A DNA stretch of 64,000 bases from Hymenobacter guriensis. Lineage in GTDB: Bacteria > Bacteroidota > Bacteroidia > Cytophagales > Hymenobacteraceae. The stretch is from the NCBI RefSeq assembly GCF_015773195.1, contig NZ_JADWYK010000005.1, positions 62,001-126,000 on the forward strand, in the 5' to 3' direction. A program made the position numbers and the translations under genes. A model generated the notes under the pieces. That model ran no database searches, was not told the origin of the DNA, and saw only the letters and a program-made list of their open reading frames with translations. This document shows, piece after piece, positions 25,834 to 33,601 of this stretch; within the stretch, counting starts at the first letter, position 1, and each line of letters begins with the position of its first letter.

Positions 25834-28800
25834 TCAGCACCCAAACTCCACCACTTCCTCCGTCTCGAAGTAGTACAGCAGTCCGCGTACGTCGGTAAAG
25901 CCCAGGCGCTTGAACAGCTGCCCGTACTGGCGCACCAGCTGCTGGTGCTGGTCGTCGGGCGGCGGCACCCGGAAGTCGAGGAGCGTGACGCGCCCCCGGC
26001 CCTGGCCCAGCCCGGGCTCAAACACCACCCGGTCGGGCTTATAGTCTTCGCGGGGCGCGCCGCCCACCAGAATTTCCCGCTCCGTCTCGGCAATAACCCC
26101 GGGCTGGAAATACGGGGCCAGCTGCGGGTGCTGCACCACCTGGCGCAGACGCTGGAGCAACTCGGGCTGCTCGCGGCGGCTTACCAGCCCCTCGGCCGTG
26201 AGCTGCCCCGCCACCCGCTCCACATCCGGGGTCATGATGACGCGGCGCAGGGCAAAGTGCAGCTTGCGGCTCCACTCGCGCTGCTGTTGCTGCTCCGAGA
26301 AGTCGAACACGGTGCTGGCGTGCCGCCGCAGCCGCAGGCGCTGCTCCCAGTCGGCCGTGCTCAGGTTGGTCAGGGCGAATTGGTTGTTAGTAGTTCGTTG
26401 TTCGTTGTTCGTTTGGGCTGGTGCCGGGCTGCCGTGGCTGAGCACGTAGGTAAGCTGTTCCTCGTTCCACTGGCCCAGGTTCTGGAGGTAGCGGAGCAGC
26501 AGCTGGGCGATGTTGGTAGCCGGGGCGGTTTCGTCCTTCGCCGATTTACCGGCGTCAGGTCTACGAGTGATGATGTACAAGCGGTGGCGGGGGCGGGTGA
26601 AGGCTACGTAGAGCAGGTTCAAAGCCTCCACGAAGGTTTTTTCGCGCTCCTCAGCGTACTGGTCCGCCAGCACGGTCTGGGCCAGCTCCTTACGCTGCTT
26701 GACTACGGCCACCGGCGGCATTTCGGCCACGGGCTTGTCCTCGGCTTCCAGCCGGCCCCAGAGGTAGGAGCCCCCGAAAGCCGAGCTGGGCTCCAGGCTC
26801 CAATCGGCCCAGGGCACGATGACCACGCCGTAGGCCAGGCCCTTGGCCTTGTGCACCGTGGTGATGGTGACGGCCCCACCGCGCCCGGCCGGGGCGTTGA
26901 TGCTCAGGTTGCTTTTGCGCTGGTCCCAGTAAGCCAGGAAGTTGCCCAGGTTGTTGCCGAAGCGCAGGGAGTATTCCAGGGTCAGATCCAGAAAGCGGAA
27001 CAGGTACTCGCTTTCCTCGCGCCGGTGCAGCAGACCAAACAAGCCCATCAGCTTCTCACTCAGCTCGTAGAGGTCCAGGTTGCCGGTTTGCTTTTCCTGC
27101 ACGTCGTAGCCCAGGCGGCGCAGTTCATCGAAAAATGGCTTGCTGCGCTCCTCCTTGGCAATTTCGCCGATGCGCCGGGCGCGGGTAGGAGTGGGTGGCA
27201 CACCGCGCACCACTTTGTCGACCAGCAGCAGGGCTTCCACCCGGGCTAGGGAGTTGGCAGGCTGGTGCAACACCCGCAGAATAGCCACCAGCAAATTCAC
27301 CACCTCGGCAAACTCCAGGGAAAGCGAATCGGCCGAGATGATGTCGTAGCCGCGCTCCTTCAGGAACTTGGCCACCCGCCGGCTTTGGTCGCGGCGGCGG
27401 CACAGCACGGCCACGTCTTCCAGCCGAAAGCCGTCGGCCAGGGCCTGCTCTACCAGGGCCAGGGTGAGGTAGAGCGTGCTTTCGTCGTAGTCAAGGGATT
27501 CAGCGCCGGTGTGACCGGGCAGCGGCTCGTCGGTGTAGCGGCCTTCGGCAGGGCGGTACAGGCGGGCGGGCGCATCGGGCTGCGTAAGCAGGATTTCGAC
27601 GTGGGCCGGCGAGGTAGAGCTGGCAGATTCGGGGGCCTGCTGGCCGAAATGCTCGTCGTAGATCTGCTGCACCAGCTCCAGCTGGGGGTGGCTCTGCGAG
27701 ACGTGGGTGAAAAAGTCGTTGTTGAACTGGATGATCTGCGGGCCCGAGCGGTAGTTGGTTTGCAGAGAGGCTGGTTCCAGCGCACCTTCCAGCCCGAAGT
27801 AGCGCGCTTCCAGAATGTCGCGGGTTTCCTCGTCCTGGGCACGGTTGATGAGCGGCAGCGTGTGACCCTGGTAAAGGCGCAGGATCTGCTCCATCTCGCC
27901 CCCGCGCCAGCGGTAAATGGCCTGCTTGGCGTCGCCCACGGCCAGACTCAGGTTGCCACCGGCCACGGCGTTTTCCACCAGCGGTAACAGGTTGTTCCAC
28001 TGCAGCTCCGAGGTGTCCTGAAACTCGTCGATGAGCAGGTGCTGGTATTTCTCGCCCAGCCGCTCGTATAGAAACGGCACTGGCTCGCGCAGCACTATCT
28101 GGGCCAGCCGACGGTTGAACTCGCCAATGAGCACCACGTTGCGGTCCTGGCTTACCTGCTGCACGGCCTTGCTCAACTCACTCAGCAGCGAAATATGAAA
28201 CAGCTGTGGCAGCATGCCCTCAATCAGCAGGTACTGGCTCAGGTACTGGTCGCGGCGCTGCTCCAGCTCCTGAAATACCTCGGTTAGCTCCCCGGCTACG
28301 GCTTCCAGCGCGGGTTTCAGGGGCCCTTTCATAGCCTCGGCGCTGCCCCACTTGCCTGTCTCCGCCGCCTTGCGGGCCGTGCTGGTGGGTGTCCCAGCGG
28401 GGTCTTCGAGCCAGCGCAGGGGCTTGGTGAAGTGGGAATGGATGCCCCGGCTGCCGCCGGCCAGCTGATCGGGCACCAAGCCGTGCTGGGCCAGGGTGGC
28501 CACGGCCCGGTCGCCAAGGGCCTGCATGTCGGCCTGGATTTGCTCCCGGCGCTGCTTGAGCGTTTTGTGCAGGGTGCGGAACTCCTTCAGCTCCATCTGC
28601 TGCAGCTGGCCCACGGCCTCGTGCACCGACTCATTCAGCAGAAACTTGCCGAAGCGCATCATCTCGTCGGGCAGCTGGTTCCAGCTGCGGCCTTCCTCGG
28701 CCTTGCTCAGGGCATACTCCTGCAGGGTGCGCGTGAGCAGGGCGTGCTCCTCCCCGCGGTTTACCTTATCCAGCAGCAAAGCCACCGCCGCGTGCAGCAC

Positions 28801-29268
28801 CGATTCGTCGTCCAGCTCCACCTCGAAGGCAGCCGGCAAGCCCAGCTCCCGCGTGAAAGCCTGCACCACCCGCTGCACAAACGAGTCAATGGTACTCACG
28901 GCGAAGTCGGCGTAGTGGTAGAGCACCAGCTTGAACGTTTGCTGGGCCCGGCGGCGCAGCTGCTGCTGGCGCTGCTCGGGCGTGTCTAGTGTGCGGGGCA
29001 GCAGGCCGTCGGCGTACAGTTCCTCGGCCAACTCGGCCAGCAAGGCGTCGGCTTTGGTGTCAACGCCGGGGTTGGAAAACCCGCGCAGGGCCCCAATAAT
29101 GCGCTCCTTCATTTCGGCCGCGGCGGCGTTGGTGAAGGTAATGGCCAGAATGCTTTTGTAGTAGCCCGCTTCGTTGGCACCCAGGGCCAGCCGCAGGTAT
29201 TCCTTGGTAAGCTGGTAGGTTTTGCCGGAGCCGGCAGAAGCGGAATAGATGCGGAAGGTAGCGGACAT
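25834..29268 (-). CDS. AddA-like UvrD-family helicase with degenerate nuclease domain
   Basis: Superfamily 1 helicase of 1144 residues, probable AddA/RecB-like subunit for break repair. Walker A is ASAGSGKT (10-17); other helicase motifs are LLIDEFQDTSELQW, VGDAKQAIYRWRGG, TTVHKAKGLAYGVVIVPW and LLYVAFTRPRHRLYII. The C-terminal 90 residues keep the outline of a RecB nuclease (EREILVGG, KPDRVV, LLDFR, then QLVRQYGQLFKRLGF and YYFETEEVVEF), but the D-x-K lysine is Arg (LLDFR), so this nuclease may be inactive and AddB may be the only one. A short insert TNNEQRTTNNQ near residue 955 is encoded by a repeat-like sequence. Confidence 0.88.
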   Translation of the reverse strand: MSATFRIYSASAGSGKTYQLTKEYLRLALGANEAGYYKSILAITFTNAAAAEMKERIIGALRGFSNPGVDTKADALLAELAEELYADGLLPRTLDTPEQRQQQLRRRAQQTFKLVLYHYADFAVSTIDSFVQRVVQAFTRELGLPAAFEVELDDESVLHAAVALLLDKVNRGEEHALLTRTLQEYALSKAEEGRSWNQLPDEMMRFGKFLLNESVHEAVGQLQQMELKEFRTLHKTLKQRREQIQADMQALGDRAVATLAQHGLVPDQLAGGSRGIHSHFTKPLRWLEDPAGTPTSTARKAAETGKWGSAEAMKGPLKPALEAVAGELTEVFQELEQRRDQYLSQYLLIEGMLPQLFHISLLSELSKAVQQVSQDRNVVLIGEFNRRLAQIVLREPVPFLYERLGEKYQHLLIDEFQDTSELQWNNLLPLVENAVAGGNLSLAVGDAKQAIYRWRGGEMEQILRLYQGHTLPLINRAQDEETRDILEARYFGLEGALEPASLQTNYRSGPQIIQFNNDFFTHVSQSHPQLELVQQIYDEHFGQQAPESASSTSPAHVEILLTQPDAPARLYRPAEGRYTDEPLPGHTGAESLDYDESTLYLTLALVEQALADGFRLEDVAVLCRRRDQSRRVAKFLKERGYDIISADSLSLEFAEVVNLLVAILRVLHQPANSLARVEALLLVDKVVRGVPPTPTRARRIGEIAKEERSKPFFDELRRLGYDVQEKQTGNLDLYELSEKLMGLFGLLHRREESEYLFRFLDLTLEYSLRFGNNLGNFLAYWDQRKSNLSINAPAGRGGAVTITTVHKAKGLAYGVVIVPWADWSLEPSSAFGGSYLWGRLEAEDKPVAEMPPVAVVKQRKELAQTVLADQYAEEREKTFVEALNLLYVAFTRPRHRLYIITRRPDAGKSAKDETAPATNIAQLLLRYLQNLGQWNEEQLTYVLSHGSPAPAQTNNEQRTTNNQFALTNLSTADWEQRLRLRRHASTVFDFSEQQQQREWSRKLHFALRRVIMTPDVERVAGQLTAEGLVSRREQPELLQRLRQVVQHPQLAPYFQPGVIAETEREILVGGAPREDYKPDRVVFEPGLGQGRGRVTLLDFRVPPPDDQHQQLVRQYGQLFKRLGFTDVRGLLYYFETEEVVEFGC
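26384..26413. repeat. TTCGTTG-type repeat inside the UvrD-like gene
   Basis: GTTAGTAGTTCGTTGTTCGT and continuing TTCGTTTG forms an in-frame 10-residue low-complexity insert. Similar TTGTTCGTTTTT sequence makes the arms of the intergenic inverted repeat at 63450-63526. Confidence 0.5.
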
Positions 29269-29342
29269 TGGGAATCGGGTGGGCGGCTTGGTAAAGGTCG
29301 CAGGATTGCGTTAATTGAAACGATAAAAGCTACTTCCACCTC

Positions 29343-29783
29343 ATGCTACGCTATATTCACACGGCCAAGCCGCATTGGAATTACTTACTGATTCTTCTAT
29401 TCATGCTTCTGTTAGCCTGCACCCTGGATTCGCAGTTTGAGAAGGGCGGGATGGAAGAGAACAACAAGTACATTTTAGTTACAGGGGTTGTCCTCGCCTG
29501 CTATTTGCTGCCGGGTCAGGCTAAGCACATTACGTTGGCTGAGAAGCTTGTTCTACCGATAGTGTTAGCACCCTTTGCCTTTTTTACCGGGATGATATTT
29601 GGCGATATACTGCTATATGGACTTAATATATTGACTGGTGATTATACACCTGATGACTTAGAATATGCCTCACGTCAAACTTTGCTGTTAGCTGATTTCC
29701 TGTGGTATGCCTGCACAATTCTTGGTTATATGCTACTAACAAAAGCCTTTCGCGCACTTTTCTATCTCAACCTGCGGGACTAA
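29343..29783 (+). CDS. hypothetical four-helix membrane protein
   Basis: Protein of 146 residues with about four transmembrane helices (near 14-28, 40-55, 68-92 and 115-140). No family recognised. It is AT-richer than its neighbours, like the genes at 22872-24148. Its stop is only 6 bp from the convergent thioesterase stop, and this is the one convergent junction in the window with no palindromic element. Confidence 0.6.
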   Translation: MLRYIHTAKPHWNYLLILLFMLLLACTLDSQFEKGGMEENNKYILVTGVVLACYLLPGQAKHITLAEKLVLPIVLAPFAFFTGMIFGDILLYGLNILTGDYTPDDLEYASRQTLLLADFLWYACTILGYMLLTKAFRALFYLNLRD

Positions 29784-29789
29784 CTGATA

Positions 29790-30206
29790 CTAAACCGCTT
29801 CCCACACCCGCGCCGCCACCTCCGGCATGATGCGCATGGGCCGCATGGTCTTCGGGTCCAGGAGCACCCACTGGGTTTCGGCCTCGCAGAGCAGCTTGCC
29901 ATCCGCAGCCCGCTCAATGCGCACGTGCCGTTGCGAGGTCACGCCTTCCATTTTTGAGACCCAGGTGGTGCAGCGCAGCTCGTCGCCGAGCAGGGCGGGG
30001 GCGAGGTAGCGGATATGATGTTCACGCACCACCCACACGTAGTTGGGCTGCTCCTCGGCGGGCGTAGCAGTCAGCCAGTGCGCCCCGGCCGTGTCCTGCA
30101 CCCACTGCACGTAGCGCACGTTGTTGGCGTGGTTCAGCGCGTCGATATCCTCGGGCTGTACCGTGATAAAGTGCGTAAAGCGGAAAGGTTCGGGAGCGGT
30201 AGTCAT
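29790..30206 (-). CDS. acyl-CoA thioesterase, hotdog fold (4HBT)
   Basis: Cytoplasmic thioesterase of 138 residues in the 4-hydroxybenzoyl-CoA thioesterase/YbgC group. The signature region is DIDALNHANNVRYVQWVQDT (about 19-38), with the usual Asp/Asn-His positions; VEHHIRYL-like and LRCTTWVSKME strands follow. It should hydrolyse an acyl-CoA ester, chain length unknown. A consensus -7 element TAGCTTTG lies 20 bp upstream of the ATG. Confidence 0.85.
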   Translation of the reverse strand: MTTAPEPFRFTHFITVQPEDIDALNHANNVRYVQWVQDTAGAHWLTATPAEEQPNYVWVVREHHIRYLAPALLGDELRCTTWVSKMEGVTSQRHVRIERAADGKLLCEAETQWVLLDPKTMRPMRIMPEVAARVWEAV

Positions 30207-30225
30207 AGGCAGTAGGATGAGCGAC

Positions 30226-30233
30226 CAAAGCTA
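30226..30233 (-). promoter_or_regulatory. -7 element of the thioesterase gene
   Basis: TAGCTTTG on the minus strand matches TAnnTTTG and gives a leader of about 13 nt before ATG 30206. Confidence 0.5.
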
Positions 30234-30361
30234 ACAGGTTTCGTTAGGCTCTGTAGCCAATCCTTCAGGTGGTTGGTTGCATCCAGCGGTGCAATATTCA
30301 GGGAATCAACAACTAACCAGATTAAATACAGGCTTAGATAGCCATTGCCATAAATAATCCG

Positions 30362-30369
30362 TACCTTTG
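30362..30369 (+). promoter_or_regulatory. -7 element of the RGG-helicase gene
   Basis: TACCTTTG, exact consensus, with TTG of CATTGCC upstream near 30345 as a weak -33. It lies 179 bp before the ATG. Confidence 0.6.
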
Positions 30370-30374
30370 CAGCC

Positions 30375-30548
30375 GCATTTGAGAACGGCCACGTTCCGCG
30401 CAGCTTGTGAGCTGCCTCGTAAAAACCTGTTGGGCCGGCTTTGTCTTCCGTCCGTTGCTTCCGTCACTTGTCGTTGTGTAGAGTGGGAGAAGAGCGTCGC
30501 TGAATCCGCTGTTTTCAGAGCTATAGTCTCCACTCCATTATCACCGAC
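30375..30548 (+). promoter_or_regulatory. long 5' leader of the RGG-helicase mRNA
   Basis: The stretch from the predicted transcription start to the ATG is about 174 nt with no ORF. It can form a hairpin GCAGCT-TGTG-AGCTGC (30400-30415), and a GAGTGGGAGA / TCTCCACTC pairing (about 30481-30490 with 30528-30537) just before the start. Long leaders are typical of cold-induced helicase genes, so thermoregulation is possible; this is inference. Confidence 0.4.
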
Positions 30549-32513
30549 ATGGAACAAGAAAAGGTAAAAATGAAATTCAGCGAGCTGACCCTCTCTGAAG
30601 AAATGCAGCGCGCCATTGCTGAAGTTGGGTACGAAGAAGCTTCCCCCATTCAGGAGGCCGCCATTCCCGTGATGCTGCAGGGCCGCGACGTCATCGGGCA
30701 GGCCCAGACGGGCACCGGCAAAACCGCCGCTTTCTCCATCCCCGCCATCGAGCTGGTCGACACCGACTCCCGCGAGGTGCAGGCCATTGTGCTCTGCCCC
30801 ACCCGCGAGCTGGCCGTGCAGGTTTCCGGCGAAATTCAGAAGCTGGGCAAATACAAGCGTGGCCTGGCCGTAGTGCCGATTTACGGCGGTAGCTCCTACG
30901 ACCGGCAGTTCCGCGCCCTGGAGCGCGGTGTGCAGATCGTGATTGGTACGCCCGGCCGCGTGATGGACCACATCGAGCGGGGTACCCTCAAGCTGGATGC
31001 CTGTAAGATGATCATCCTCGACGAAGCCGACGAAATGCTCGACATGGGATTCCGCGACGACATCGAGACGGTGCTCAAGAAAATGCCCGAGCAGCGCCAG
31101 ACGGTGTTCTTCTCGGCTACCATGAGCAAGCCGATCATGGAGATGACCAAGCGCTACCAGAAGGATCCGCAGATCGTGAAGGTCAACCATCAGGAAATGA
31201 CGGTGACCAACATCGAGCAGAGCTACTTCGAGGTGCGTGGTCCCCAGAAGAAAGACGTGCTAACGCGCCTCATCGACATGTATAACATCAAGTCGGGCAT
31301 CGTCTTCGCCAACACCAAGCGCATGGTGGATGAGATTGTGGGCGACCTGCAAGCCAAAGGCTACTTCGCCGAAGGGCTGCACGGCGACATGGGCCAGCAG
31401 CAGCGCCAGAACACCCTCGACAAATTCCGCAAAGGCACCCTGGAAATTCTCGTAGCCACCGACGTAGCCGCCCGCGGCATCGACGTGGAGAACGTGGAAG
31501 TAGTCGTAAACTACGACCTGCCCGCCGACGAGGAATACTACGTGCACCGCATCGGCCGCACGGGCCGCGCCGGCAAAACCGGCAAGGCCTTCACCTTCGT
31601 GAGCGGCCGCGACATCTACAAGTTGCGCGACATCATGCGCTTCACCAAGGCCACCATCAAGCAGGAGCGCGTGCCCAGCTTCGAAGATGTGTCGGAGGTG
31701 AAAACCACGCTCATGCTCAACTCCATCAAGGAGGTAATTGAAAAGGGTAACCTGGACAAATACATAGCCCGCGTGCAGCGCCTCATCGATCAGGACCAGG
31801 AAGACGGTGTTACGTCCTTGGACGTAGCTGCTGCCCTGCTGAAAATGACGATGAAGGAAGACAAGCGCGCCCAGGAGAGCCTCGACGCCAGCCGCACCCA
31901 GGGTGCTGCCCGCCCAGGCTTCACGCGCCTCTTCGTCACGATGGGCAAGAAAGACCGCCTGCATCCCCGCGACATCGTGGACCTGATTGCCGAAAACACC
32001 AGCCTCACGGCCGGTAAAGTCGGTGACATTGCCCTCTACGACAAGTTCAGCTTCGTGGAAGTGCCCAATGAATTCGTAGAGGAAATTATCAGCCAGCTGG
32101 GCCGTAGCACCATTCAGGGCCGGCCGGTAGCCTTCAACATTGCTACGCCCCGCCAGGAAGGTGATGCGCAGCAGGAAGGTGGCAACCGCGGCGGCTTCGG
32201 TGGCGGTGAGCGTCCTCGTCGGGGCCCGGGTGGCTTTGGCGGTGGCGAGCGTCGTGAAGGCGGCTTCGGTGGCAACCGCGGAGGCGGAAGCTACGGCGGC
32301 AACCGCGGAGGTGGCTCCTACGGTGAGCGTCGCGAAGGCGGCAGCTCCTTTGGCGGCAACCGTGGAGGTGGCTCTTATAGCGGCAACCGCAGCGGCAGCT
32401 CTTACGGCGGTGACCGTCGGGAGGGTGGTAGCTCCTATGGTGGCAACCGCGGAGGCGGCAGCTACAGTGGTGGTTATAAAGGCAAGCGCGAAGACAACAA
32501 CTTCGACGAGTAG
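30549..32513 (+). CDS. DEAD-box RNA helicase with DbpA-like domain and RGG tail
   Basis: ATP-dependent RNA helicase of 654 residues, DeaD/CsdA-like. Motifs: AQTGTGKT (52-59), PTRELA, TPGR, LDEADEML, SATM, and ARGIDV / HRIGRTGRAG in the second RecA domain. A DbpA-type RNA-binding domain follows (about 452-534, GFTRLFVTMGKKDRLHPRDI). The last about 120 residues are a Gly/Arg/Ser-rich tail with repeats of GGNRGGGSY and GERREGG, expected to bind RNA and favour condensation. It is likely a cold-shock or ribosome-biogenesis helicase. The tail repeats also appear at DNA level. The mRNA has a long leader and ends in a palindromic terminator element. Confidence 0.95.
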   Translation: MEQEKVKMKFSELTLSEEMQRAIAEVGYEEASPIQEAAIPVMLQGRDVIGQAQTGTGKTAAFSIPAIELVDTDSREVQAIVLCPTRELAVQVSGEIQKLGKYKRGLAVVPIYGGSSYDRQFRALERGVQIVIGTPGRVMDHIERGTLKLDACKMIILDEADEMLDMGFRDDIETVLKKMPEQRQTVFFSATMSKPIMEMTKRYQKDPQIVKVNHQEMTVTNIEQSYFEVRGPQKKDVLTRLIDMYNIKSGIVFANTKRMVDEIVGDLQAKGYFAEGLHGDMGQQQRQNTLDKFRKGTLEILVATDVAARGIDVENVEVVVNYDLPADEEYYVHRIGRTGRAGKTGKAFTFVSGRDIYKLRDIMRFTKATIKQERVPSFEDVSEVKTTLMLNSIKEVIEKGNLDKYIARVQRLIDQDQEDGVTSLDVAAALLKMTMKEDKRAQESLDASRTQGAARPGFTRLFVTMGKKDRLHPRDIVDLIAENTSLTAGKVGDIALYDKFSFVEVPNEFVEEIISQLGRSTIQGRPVAFNIATPRQEGDAQQEGGNRGGFGGGERPRRGPGGFGGGERREGGFGGNRGGGSYGGNRGGGSYGERREGGSSFGGNRGGGSYSGNRSGSSYGGDRREGGSSYGGNRGGGSYSGGYKGKREDNNFDE

Positions 32514-32581
32514 AACGACGGAACCACGGATTCGCCCGGATTTTTCGAATTCCACGAATTTCGTGGACGATTCTTCTAAAC

Positions 32582-32612
32582 AAAAAAGCCTCGCACACTG
32601 CGAGGCTTTTTT
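32582..32612 (+). terminator. intrinsic terminator of the RGG-helicase gene
   Basis: 14-bp perfect stem AAAAAAGCCTCGCA / TGCGAGGCTTTTTT with a 3-nt loop and T tract. Confidence 0.85.
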
Positions 32613-32737
32613 GTTTTGTTGCACATGTCAACCTGAGCGCCGCGAAGGACCTGATTACGTTACAACAACTTGTTAAGCAGAGAACAGGATACGGTAAGGC
32701 TCTACGCCCAGGATGATAGTGAAAGGGCGTAAGCAAG

Positions 32738-32776
32738 AAACAAAAAGGCCGCGCACTATGCGAGGCCTTTTTGTTT
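32738..32776 (-). terminator. intrinsic terminator facing the DUF2383 gene
   Basis: 18-bp stem with one mismatch (AAACAAAAAGGCC... / ...GGCCTTTTTGTTT) and a 3-nt loop; A/T tracts on both sides allow action in both directions. Confidence 0.75.
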
Positions 32777-32836
32777 ACCGAATGTGTTTTCCACAAAATC
32801 CGTGGAATCCGAAAAATCCGGGCGAATCCGTGGTTC

Positions 32837-33283
32837 TTACTTAGCCGAGTCGCGCAGTGCCTTGATAGTGTCGTGGGCTTCGCGGATACCGCTGGCCTGC
32901 TTCTGAATAACCGATTTCAGGTCGGCAGGCAGGTCCTGGGCTTCGGCGGCTTTATTGTAGGCCGCTTTGGCGTAGTCTTCGCCCCGCTCACACTCGTTCA
33001 GAATGCTCTTGTTGTCTTTGCTGGTGAGGGCCCCTTTTAGGTTGATCCAGGCGCGGTGTACTGTACCCGTCACCGAAGATTCTTCGTCGGGCTTCAGGTT
33101 GAGCTTGAACATCTGGTCTTCCAACTCGGTGATGAATTCGGAGCGTTGCGCGGCGTATTTTTTGAAGGTTTCCTTCAGCTGGGTATCTTCTACGTCGGTC
33201 ATAGCTTCGGCGTAGCCTTTCTGCCCATCTTTCAGGGTTTCAATCAGTTCGTTTACGAGGGCTTGGGTGACTTTGGCTTCCAT
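32837..33283 (-). CDS. DUF2383 ferritin-like four-helix protein
   Basis: Cytoplasmic helical-bundle protein of 148 residues of the DUF2383/PA2169 family. It is highly charged and helical (VNELIETLKDGQKGYAEA at about 8-25, ECERGEDYAKAAYNKA at about 101-116), with the Glu-containing positions typical of ferritin-like bundles, although metal binding is unproven. ATG 33283 (MEAKVTQ) is selected; the in-frame extension to 33340 is not helical-bundle-like. Members are often stress-related in Bacteroidota. Confidence 0.8.
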   Translation of the reverse strand: MEAKVTQALVNELIETLKDGQKGYAEAMTDVEDTQLKETFKKYAAQRSEFITELEDQMFKLNLKPDEESSVTGTVHRAWINLKGALTSKDNKSILNECERGEDYAKAAYNKAAEAQDLPADLKSVIQKQASGIREAHDTIKALRDSAK

Positions 33284-33363
33284 GATCTGAGAATAGTTTT
33301 GGATGTGGGAAAGAGAAACTATAGCTTCCTTTACTGCCAAAACTTACGCAGGGTTGCGCGAGC

Positions 33364-33601
33364 GGTGAGCTGGTGAAATAGGGAGATAGTGAGTTACCAT
33401 TGCGAGCAACGCGAAGCAATCCGGGCTGAGTAACGCAAAAAGCCCTGACATGTGAAACCCCTGATGCTAGTACTGACCTCAGGAACTGTGTGGTAGAAGA
33501 ACGAGTCTGGTGCTGTACAGGACGGATGGCTTCGCGTTGCTCGCCATGCCAGTGTTTATCCACCTCGTAAACGCACTATCTCCCTATTTCACCCGCTCAC
33601 C
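33364..33601. repeat. composite palindromic element, copy B
   Basis: Terminal inverted repeats 33364-33391 and 33574-33601 match at 27 of 28 positions. Inside, TTGCGAGCAACGCGAAGCAA (about 33401-33420) and its inverted partner near 33527-33545 (GATGGCTTCGCGTTGCTCG) form a second pair. The interior aligns with the reverse complement of copy A (15063-15289), for example ATCCGTCCTGTACA, ACCAGAC and TCAGGGCTT in the same order. The right terminus overlaps the last codons and stop of the gene at 33584. Confidence 0.8.

Larger units (their letters stand above)
32521..32836. repeat. AACCACGGATT-family stop-to-stop element 1
   Basis: Outer arms 32521-32567 and 32790-32836 are inverted repeats matching at 44 of 47 positions. 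They enclose two terminator hairpins (32582-32612 and 32738-32776). The left arm starts 7 bp after the helicase stop and the right arm ends directly at the DUF2383 stop codon. Related elements are at 37187-37383 and 39456-39624. Confidence 0.85.

Noticed and set aside
25945..27249. 434-residue open frame antisense to the UvrD-like gene
   Set aside because: No domain recognised; the sense strand has all helicase motifs.
31260..32624. 454-residue open frame antisense to the RGG helicase
   Set aside because: Ala/Thr/Val-rich shadow of the helicase repeats; it would also run through the terminator element.
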